From: CAWFLT01 sp963816795 | GTDB lineage: Bacteria; Acidobacteriota; Vicinamibacteria; Vicinamibacterales; SCN-69-37 | Length of the DNA stretch: 64,000 nucleotides | Direction of reading: 5' to 3' | Assembly: GCA_963816795.1 (NCBI GenBank) | Contig: CAWFLT010000017.1 | Coordinates: 372,001-436,000 of the forward strand | Shown: one piece after another, positions 57,414-64,000 of the stretch | Numbering within the stretch: position 1 is the first letter of the stretch | Layout: every line of letters starts with the position of its first letter | Notes under the pieces: generated by a model | Seen by the model: only the letters and a program-made list of their open reading frames with translations | What the model was told of the DNA's origin: nothing | Database searches by the model: none | Translations under genes and position numbers: made by a program

Positions 57414-58504
57414 ATGCCCAAGCGTCTGCTGTTCGCTGCCACGACCACCCTCCTCATCGCGCTGAGCTTGACCGCGCCGGCGGCGCTCCAGCAGAAGCCC
57501 GCGGCGCCGGCGGCAGTAGCGGCCGCGACCCCGGAGTACGGTCCCGCGAAAGGCACCCTGGTCATCGTCGGCGGCGGCGCCACTGAGGGGACCGGGATCA
57601 TGGAGAAGTTCATCGAGATCGCCGGCGGCCCTGACGCGAAGTTCGTCGTTGTGCCGACGGCCGGTGGCAATCGGAAGGGCACCGAGATCGTTCCTTACGA
57701 CGAGCAGGCCGTCGTCGGCGGCTGGCTCAAGCGCGGCGTCAAGAACGTCAAGATGCTGCACACGCACGATCCGAAAGTGGCCGACACCGAGGCGTTCGTG
57801 AAGGATCTGCGCGAGGCCGACGCGGTCTGGTTCAACGGCGGCCGTCAGTGGAACATCGTCGATTCCTACGCCGGCACGCTGACGTATCGCGAGTTCCACA
57901 AGGTGCTCGAGCGCGGCGGCGTCATCGGCGGCAGTTCGGCCGGCGCGACGATTCAGGGCCACTACCTCGTGCGCGGCGACACCTCGGGGCCGAACGTGAT
58001 GATGACCGAGGAGAAGACGCACCAGTTCGCGTTCGACTTCCTCCGCAAATCGGCGATCGACCAGCACATCAACGCGCGCAATCGCTGGGACGATCTGATT
58101 CCGGTGATCAGGAAGTATCCCGGAGCTGCTCGGCATCGGCCTCTCCGAAGGCACGGCGATCATCGTCAAGGGCGACCAGTTCGAAGTGCATGGGCAAGTG
58201 GAAGGTCGCGGTCCACGACAACACGCGGCTCTACCAGCCGTGGGAAAAGCCGTACTTCGTCCTCGGCGCCGGCGATGCCTACGACATGAAGAGCCGCAAG
58301 GTCATCAAGTTCGCCGATGGCACAAGTGGGCGTCGTGGCGGCGGCGGCGGGCGGCGATCAATAGACATGAAGAGATTGAAGGTCTTGAAGCACATGAAGA
58401 GGCCCTGGGCAACCCAACGCCAGGCCCTCCAGTCTGCGTGCTACCTTCATGCGCTCTCATCACCTTCATCTGGCTTCATGTTTCAAAGCTTTTGGTCTCT
58501 TTGA
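57414..58504 (+). CDS. Secreted S51 (cyanophycinase-like) peptidase, two frameshifts
   Basis: Signal peptide KRLLFAATTTLLIALSLTAP, then GTLVIVGGGATEGTGIMEKF, FVVVPTAGGNRKG, AVWFNGGRQWN and the nucleophile site GGVIGGSSAGATIQG, the hallmark of cyanophycinases and related Ser peptidases. Indels at about 58127 and 58190 separate YPG, LLGIGLSEGTAIIVKGDQFE and GKWKVAVHD. The natural end is probably near TAG 58362-58364; the last 45 codons are encoded by a repeat element (58370-58501). Substrate is likely a peptide or beta-aspartyl bond (family inference). Confidence 0.87.
58370..58501. repeat. 132-bp GAAG/CTTC element with imperfect terminal inverted repeats
   Basis: Left AAGAGA...TGAAGCACATGAAG (from 58370) and right CTTCATGTTTCA...TCTCTT (to 58501) are inverted with internal mismatches; CCTGGGCAACCCAACGCCAGG lies in the middle. 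It relates to the repeats at 1299, 9786 and 34743. Confidence 0.7.
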
Positions 58505-58549
58505 CCTTTGACAATCCGTGTAAGCTCCAGCGATACCCCGGAGGGTCCC

Positions 58550-61500
58550 ATGTCCCGTCGCTTTTCGCTTGGCGTCTCCAGCCTCGCGTCTCTGCTGATC
58601 TGCCTCTTCGTTCCGCTTCTCGCGGCACCGACTGCGGCGCCGGCGCCGACGCGGCTGCTGCGCCAGCCGACCATCAGCGCGACGCACATCGCGTTCGCGT
58701 ATGCCAACAACATCTGGTCGGTCGAGCGCGCCGGCGGTGTCGCACGGCGCCTGACGAGCTTTCAGGGCGCCACGGTCAATCCCAAGTTTTCGCCCGACGG
58801 CCGGCAGATTGCGTTCAGCGCCGAATACAGCGGCAACGTCGACGTCTACGTCGTCGCGGCCGAGGGCGGCGAACCGCGGCGGCTCACCTGGCATCCGGGC
58901 GGCGACGTCGTCCAGGGCTGGACGCCCGACGGCAAGTCCGTGCTCTTTGCGTCGTCTCGAGCCACCTGGGCGCCGAGCGGCGCCGCACGCTTCTGGACGG
59001 TGCCGGTCGAAGGCGGTGTCGAACAGCCGCTCGCGCTGCCGCGCGGTTATCAGGGCAAGATCTCGCCCGACGGCACCCGCCTCGCGTATCGCATGAACAG
59101 TTCATGGGACGACGAGCGGCGGAATTATCGGGGCGGGCAGAACCGGCCGATTTGGATCGTGGATCTCAAGACCTACGATCTCGTCTCGCCGCCCTGGACC
59201 GACTCGAAGGACGTCGATCCCGTCTGGGTCGGTGACGCGGTCTACTTCCTGTCCGATCGTGACGGCGTCGCGAACGTCTGGTCGTACGAGGCGCGAGCGA
59301 AACGGCTCCGTCAGGTCACCAAGTTCACCGATTTCGATGTGAAGACGATCGACGCCGGCGGCGGCGCCGTGGTGTTCGAGCAGGCCGGTGTCATTCACGA
59401 GCTCGATCCCGGATCCGGCCGCGACCGCATCGTCCAGATCACGGCCACGGGCGACTTTCCGTGGATGATGCCGCGCTGGGAAGACGTCACGAGCCGCATC
59501 TCGAACCTGGCGATCTCACCGACCGGCAAGCGCGCGCTCGTCGAAGCGCGCGGTGAGATCTTCACCATCCCGACCGAGAAGGGCGACGTCCGCAACCTGA
59601 CTCATTCGAGCGCGTCGGCCGAGCGCGATCCGGCGTGGTCGCCGGATGGCAAGTACATCTCCTACTTCAGCGACAAGTCCGGCGAATACAAGCTGATGAT
59701 CGAAGAACAGGACGGCATCGCGCCGCCGCGCGAGATCGCGCTTGCCGAAGCCGACGCACTACTACACGCCGTCGTGGTCGCCTGGATTCGAAGAAGCTGC
59801 TGTTCACGGATACGAATCTCAAGGTCTGGGTGCTCGACGTCGCGACGGGGCAGGCGAAGGTCGTCGGATCGGATCAGTGGATGGTGCCGCAACGCACGCT
59901 CAACCCGGTCTGGAGCCCCGACTCGAAGTGGATCGCCTACGCCGGCCGGCTGCGATCGCTGTACCACGCGATTTTCGTCAGCAATGTCGAGACCGGCGAA
60001 ACGAAACAGATCACGGACAATCTTGCAGACGCGATTTTTCCGGCGTGGGACGCCAGCGGGAAGTACCTGTGGTTCCTGGCGTCAACCGATTTCGGCCTGG
60101 CGTCGCAGTGGCTCGACATGACGTCGTACGACCGCGACGGAGACGTTCGGTCTGTACTTCGCCATCCTCAAGAAGGGCGAACCGACTCCGCTGCTCCCGG
60201 AGAGCGACGAAGACGCGGGCGTGCAGGCGGCGTCAGGCCAGGGACGAGGCGGTGGCGGCCAGGGAGGCCGCGGCGGCGCGGCAGGTGGGGCGACCGAGGG
60301 AGACGCGCCACAAGAAGGCGCGACCCGTCCGCCGCCGCGGCCGGTCACGGTGCAGATCGATTTCGACGGCCTGCAGCGCCGGATCGTCTCGGTGCCGGGT
60401 GTGCCCGTCCGCGATTATTCGCAGCTCCGCGCCGGCGCGGCCGGCATCGTCTATTACGTCGAGACGCCGGCAGGCGGTGGCAACAGCACGCTCCATCGCT
60501 ACCGGCTGAGCGATCGCCGGGCGGCGCCGTTCGTGACCGGCACGACCGATTATCGGATCAGCGCCGACGGCCACAAGCTGATCTATCGCGCCGGCGGCGG
60601 TGGTGGTGGACGTGGCGGCCGCGCAGGCGGCGCGCCCGCGGCCGGTCCGGGCCTGTTCGTCGTCGATGCCGATCGCACGGTGCCGCAGGCTGGCAGCGGG
60701 CGGCTCGAGGTCACGCTGCGCATGTATCTGGAGCCGCGCGAAGAGTTCAAACAGATCTTCAAGGAGGGGTGGCGCAATCAGCGCGATTACCTCTACGTGC
60801 CGAATCTTCACGGCGCGGACTGGACGAAGATGGAGGAGATGTACGGCCAGATGCTGCCGCACGTCAATCACCGCGCCGATCTCAATTACCTGCTCGACAA
60901 CATGGGCGCCGAGATTGCGGTGGGCCACTCGTACGTGCGCGGCGGCGACATGCCCGAAGTGCCGACCGGCAGCGGCGGTCTGCTTGGCGCGGACTTCACC
61001 GTCGAGGACAGCCGCTACAAGATCGCGCGCATCTACGACAACGAGAGCTGGAACCCCGATCTGCGCGCGCCGCTTCATGCGCCTGGCGTCGAGGTCAACG
61101 TCGGTGATTACGTTCTCGCGATCAACGGCGTCGAGCTGCGCGCGCCGGACAACATCCATCGTCTCCTCGACGGGACGGCGAACCGGCAAACGCGCCTGAC
61201 CGTGAACAGCAAGCCGGCGATGGAGGGTGCGCGGCACGTCACGGTCGTGCCGATCGCCACCGAACAGGCGTTGAGGACGCGCGCCTGGGTCGAAGAGAAT
61301 CGCCGCACGGTCGAGAAGCTCTCAGGCGGCCAACTCGCCTACGTCTACGTGCCGAACACCGGCCAGGGCGGATACGCGAGCTTCAATCGGTACTACTTCG
61401 CGCAGCAGGACAAGTCCGGCGTCGTCGTCGACGAACGCTACAACGGCGGCGGATCGGCGGCCGACTACATCATCGAAGTGCTCGAGCGAACCTTCGACGG

Positions 61501-61967
61501 CTATTTCAACAATGTCGCGGGCGATCGATTGCCGTTCACGAGCCCGTCGGCCGGGATCTGGGGACCGAAGGTGATGATCATCAACGAGATGGCCGGATCG
61601 GGCGGCGACTCTGATGCCCTACATGTTCCGCTACCGCAAGATCGGTCCGCTCATCGGCAAACGCACCTGGGGTGGTCTCGTGCACACGGCCGACACGCCG
61701 GGATTCATCGACGGCGGATCGATGATCGCCCCGCGCGGCGGGTTCTTCACCCGTGACGGCAAGTGGGCGGTCGAGAACGAAGGCGTGGCGCCGGACATCG
61801 ACGTCGAGAACTGGCCGAAGGACGTCATCGCCGGCCGCGATCCGCAACTCGAACGCGCCGTCGAGGAGGCGATGCGCCTGCTCAAGACGCAGCCTGTCGA
61901 CCGCCTGACCAAGGAACCGCCACCGCCGACGTGGGGGGCGCGGAAGCCGGGAGGGGGAGGACAGTAA
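58550..61967 (+). CDS. Tricorn protease homolog, about four frameshifts
   Basis: About 1139 residues, exported (signal LGVSSLASLLICLFVPLLA). A six-bladed (TISATHIAFAYANNIWSVER) and a seven-bladed (NLAISPTGKRALVEARGEIF) propeller, a C1 domain (MYLEPREEFKQIFKEGWRNQ), a PDZ domain (VGDYVLAINGVELRAPDNIH) and a C2 catalytic domain with the Ser in MAGSGGD. Indels lie near 59752, 59778, 60145 and 61612. Two Gly/Arg-rich loops (60240-60290 and 60595-60640) are low complexity. Tricorn degrades oligopeptides; acidobacterial forms are usually periplasmic. Confidence 0.93.
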
Positions 61968-62115
61968 GGGTGCTGGGTGCTGGGTGCTAGGTGCGGGGTG
62001 CGGGTGCTACGTGCTGAGTGCGGGTGCAGGGTGCGAAAGGGCCTACTTCAAGGAAAGTTGGCCAACGTCAGTTCCTTCCGCGCACCCAGCACTCAGCACC
62101 TAGCACCCGGCACCC
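61968..62115. repeat. GGGTGCT heptamer arrays, facing
   Basis: Forward GGTGCTGGGTGCTAGGTGC-type units at 61970-62035 and inverted CAGCAC(C) units at about 62085-62115, able to pair. A GAAAG...CTTTCC-like spacer lies between. Noncoding. Confidence 0.85.
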
Positions 62116-62162
62116 TTACTCATGTGGGGCGCGCGTGTCTGCGCGTGTCGTCAGGAGCAGAG

Positions 62163-62801
62163 ATGTCCAAGTTCTGTCCCAACTGCGGTCGGCAGTTCGA
62201 GTGGTACGAGGCGGAATGTCCGGATTGCAAGGCGATCCTTGTCGAGACCCCGCCCGCCGGTGCGCCGAATCCGGACGGCATGATCGTCAGCATTTTCGAG
62301 ACCGACGAGCCCGGTCTGCTCGCGCTCGTGAAGTTGACGCTCGAACAGCAAGGCATCGAGTTCATCGAGCGCGTCCGTGCCGAAGAGCCGTTCATCGCCG
62401 GCGGCGAAGTCATGCGCGGCGAGCAGCCCGAAGCGGTCGTCGAAATCCTCGTCGCGAGGGACCTCGCACCCGAAGTGCGATCGTTGATCGACGACCTCGG
62501 ATCGGACACGAGCGTGTCCGTTCATGCCGAGTTGCCCGCTGACGTCGGACCGCCGCCGGCTGCTGATGCGGACATCGAGCTCATCGATCTCGACACCAAC
62601 ACGCCTATCGGCCATATCACCTCGTCACAGTTCGAGTGGCTGGCCGCACACCTCGAAGAAGAATCGCCCGAGGATCAGGATTACTACATCGACGTCTCGA
62701 CCCTCGACATGCTGCAGGACCTCGGCGGCGATCCGGCGCTGATGCTGCTGCTTCGCACTGCGCTCGGCAGCCGCGAGGGGATAGAGATCGGGGCGCGGTA
62801 A
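62163..62801 (+). CDS. Zinc-ribbon plus DUF2007-like protein
   Basis: 212 residues. N-terminal ribbon CPNCGRQF...CPDC (residues 5-22), then a DUF2007-like signal-transducer fold (MIVSIFETDEPGLLALVKLT, LEQQGIEFIERV), and a C-terminal acidic domain (EESPEDQDYYIDVSTLDMLQ, PALMLLLRTALG) shared by many bacterial hypothetical proteins. Cytosolic; function unknown. It is bracketed on both sides by GGGTGCT arrays. Confidence 0.82.
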   Translation: MSKFCPNCGRQFEWYEAECPDCKAILVETPPAGAPNPDGMIVSIFETDEPGLLALVKLTLEQQGIEFIERVRAEEPFIAGGEVMRGEQPEAVVEILVARDLAPEVRSLIDDLGSDTSVSVHAELPADVGPPPAADADIELIDLDTNTPIGHITSSQFEWLAAHLEEESPEDQDYYIDVSTLDMLQDLGGDPALMLLLRTALGSREGIEIGAR

Positions 62802-62804
62802 ACC

Positions 62805-62855
62805 GGTGCTAGGTGCCGGGTGCTAGGTGCTGGGTGCTGGGTGCGCTGGGCAGGG
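62805..62855 (+). repeat. GGGTGCT heptamer array, forward
   Basis: GTGCTAGGTGCCGGGTGCT-type units directly after the DUF2007-like gene. A long inverted array follows at 62992-63085. Confidence 0.85.
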
Positions 62856-62991
62856 CCCGCGGTTCCGCGACTCAAACCAATGCGCCAAGAATCACCGTGA
62901 GCTCGAAGCGTGGCAACTGGCCGCTCTGGGTGCTGCAACTCGTCTCTACAAATACTTGACAGCGAGTCCATCGCCTGGCCGACACTGATTT

Positions 62992-63085
62992 CCAGCACCC
63001 AGCACCCAGCACCCAGCACCCAGCACCCAGCACCCAGCACCCAGCACCCAGCACCCAGCACCCAGCACCCAGCACCCAGCACCCG
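62992..63085 (-). repeat. CAGCACC heptamer array, about 13 copies
   Basis: Near-perfect CAGCACC tandem repeats, the reverse complement of GGGTGCT, upstream of the second PadR gene. No spacers and no unit variation beyond the last copies. Confidence 0.97.
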
Positions 63086-63111
63086 TCCTGTCGATCGTCT
63101 ACAATACCCCG

Positions 63112-63447
63112 ATGCCGCCCCGCCCCTCGAAGCACGACCTTCTCCAAGGCACCCTCGACCTGCTCATCTTGAAGACCCTGCAGACCGGTCCGCAGCACGG
63201 ATGGGCGATCTCGCAGCGTATCCGCCAGATGTCGGCCGACGTGCTGCAGGTCAATCAAGGCTCGCTCTACCCGGCGCTCCATCGCCTCGAAGAGCAGGGC
63301 TGGGTCACTGCCGAGTGGGGGGTCTCCGACCAGAACCGGCAGGCGAAGTTCTACGAGCTGACCCGCGCCGGCGAGAAGCAGTTGGCCCGCGAGACAGAGA
63401 CGTGGGCGCAGATCTCTGCCGCCGTCACGCGCATCGTCGAGGCCTGA
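63112..63447 (+). CDS. PadR family transcriptional regulator, second
   Basis: 111 residues: DLLQGTLDLLILKTLQTGPQ, HGWAISQRIRQMSADVLQVN, QGSLYPALHRLEEQGWVTAE, FYELTRAGEKQLARE. A classic acidobacterial PadR of the type that precedes ADOP permeases. ATG 63112 follows the CAGCACC array by 26 bp, so the array may sit in its promoter region. Confidence 0.93.
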   Translation: MPPRPSKHDLLQGTLDLLILKTLQTGPQHGWAISQRIRQMSADVLQVNQGSLYPALHRLEEQGWVTAEWGVSDQNRQAKFYELTRAGEKQLARETETWAQISAAVTRIVEA

Positions 63448-63463
63448 CACGGAACCGGCGGCG

Positions 63464-64000
63464 ATGTTCCTGACCCGCGTCCTGCAAGCGATCCGGCTCG
63501 CGCGGCGGCCTCGTCCGTTGAATGACGACGTCGAACGAGAGCTCGCGTTTCACCTGCAGATGGAGATCGACGCGCGCGTTCGGGCCGGGATGACGCCGGC
63601 TGACGCGCGGCGGACGGCCCTGCGCGACTTCGGCGGCGTCGACCGTGTGCGCGAAGAAGTCCGCGACGTCCGCGGCGCCACGTTCTGGGATGAGCTTCGC
63701 CAGGACGCGCGCTACGGGGTGCGGATGCTGAAGCGATCGCCGGGCTACGCGCTGGCGGCCATTCTGACGCTGGGGCTTGGCATCGGCGCCAACGCTGCCG
63801 TGTTTTCGGTCGTCAACGACATCCTGCTCGCGCCGCTGCCGTACGGCGCCGGCGACCGGCTCGTCCGCCTCCGTCAGGAGGCGCCGCTGATCGGTCAGCC
63901 CAACGCGTCGGTGTCGATTTCCGAGTTCGCCGATTATCGTCAAGGCCTGACCACTGTCGAGGACGTTGTCGAATACCACGCGATGTCCTTCGTGCTGCTC
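63464..64000 (+). CDS. ADOP-type ABC permease, 3' partial
   Basis: Cut by the window end. Permease prefix domain 1 (DDVERELAFHLQMEIDARVR, AGMTPADARRTALRDFGGVD), then the first FtsX helix (YALAAILTLGLGIGANAAVF). It starts 16 bp after the PadR stop. Its prefix differs from the permease at 1721, which begins with the second prefix type. Inner membrane; substrate unknown. Confidence 0.9.
   Translation, partial: MFLTRVLQAIRLARRPRPLNDDVERELAFHLQMEIDARVRAGMTPADARRTALRDFGGVDRVREEVRDVRGATFWDELRQDARYGVRMLKRSPGYALAAILTLGLGIGANAAVFSVVNDILLAPLPYGAGDRLVRLRQEAPLIGQPNASVSISEFADYRQGLTTVEDVVEYHAMSFVLL

Noticed and set aside
62992..63085. CAGCACC tandem array as a CRISPR or telomere-like array
   Set aside because: Units are contiguous 7-mers without spacers, no cas genes are present, and the array is internal. 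It is a simple minisatellite.

Overview
The window is 64 kb of GC-rich chromosome with ordinary housekeeping genes and no phage, plasmid or CRISPR. The mix points to Acidobacteriota, probably a Vicinamibacteria-like lineage (inference). It includes PadR regulators paired with large orphan ABC permeases (ADOP type) at both ends, a TonB-dependent receptor with an N-terminal carboxypeptidase-regulatory domain, many secreted beta-propellers, a tricorn homolog, S41/S51/M1/M48 peptidases, and bacillithiol genes.

Layout. 0-5.4 kb: 3' part of fumarase, PadR plus ADOP permease, a MarR regulator with a palindromic operator, a VOC protein. 5.5-9.7 kb: sucA-sucB (2-oxoglutarate dehydrogenase E1 and E2). 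9.9-13.8 kb: TonB receptor (minus) with a clear terminator. 14-15.5 kb: two lipoproteins, one a metzincin-like protease. 15.8-20.9 kb: type IIA topoisomerase B subunit, a methyltransferase, a small protein, an ABC exporter. 20.9-25.3 kb: M1 peptidase, a 43-bp repeat cluster, BON-LysM protein, zinc-ribbon protein, Tat-exported esterase. 25.5-31.3 kb: LigD (ligase plus polymerase), GH31 glucosidase, PlsC acyltransferase. 31.3-41.2 kb: LytS-type kinase, zinc-ribbon SDR, S1/P1 nuclease, two GNATs, ABC-F, YdcF, MOSC and small exported proteins. 41.3-50.7 kb: an unrecognised protein, an exported protein, a cytochrome c/copper-monooxygenase-like protein, and convergent to it a translationally coupled three-gene beta-propeller operon. 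50.8-55.6 kb: zinc ribbon-DUF898-M48 cluster, then bshB1-bshA. 55.7-64 kb: hydrolase, S51 peptidase, tricorn homolog, DUF2007-like protein, and a second PadR-ADOP pair cut by the window end.

Two features dominate. First, more than 40 single-base indels break genes whose protein sequence resumes in another frame. Most are extra bases, and some compensate each other within one gene. I read these as uncorrected long-read errors rather than pseudogenes, and I annotate each such gene as one CDS with approximate indel positions. Second, the window is full of short structured repeats of several families: GC-rich palindromes, CACGGAG elements, a 43-bp tandem repeat, GGGTGCT heptamers, a 105-bp element with terminal inverted repeats, and nested hairpins. 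Many sit in frame inside interdomain linkers (sucA, sucB, ligD, probably bshA) or exactly on stop codons. The most striking cases are sucB, whose two flexible linkers are encoded by the same minisatellite in opposite orientation, and a nested inverted repeat at 44.9 kb whose two arms carry the stop codons of two convergent genes.
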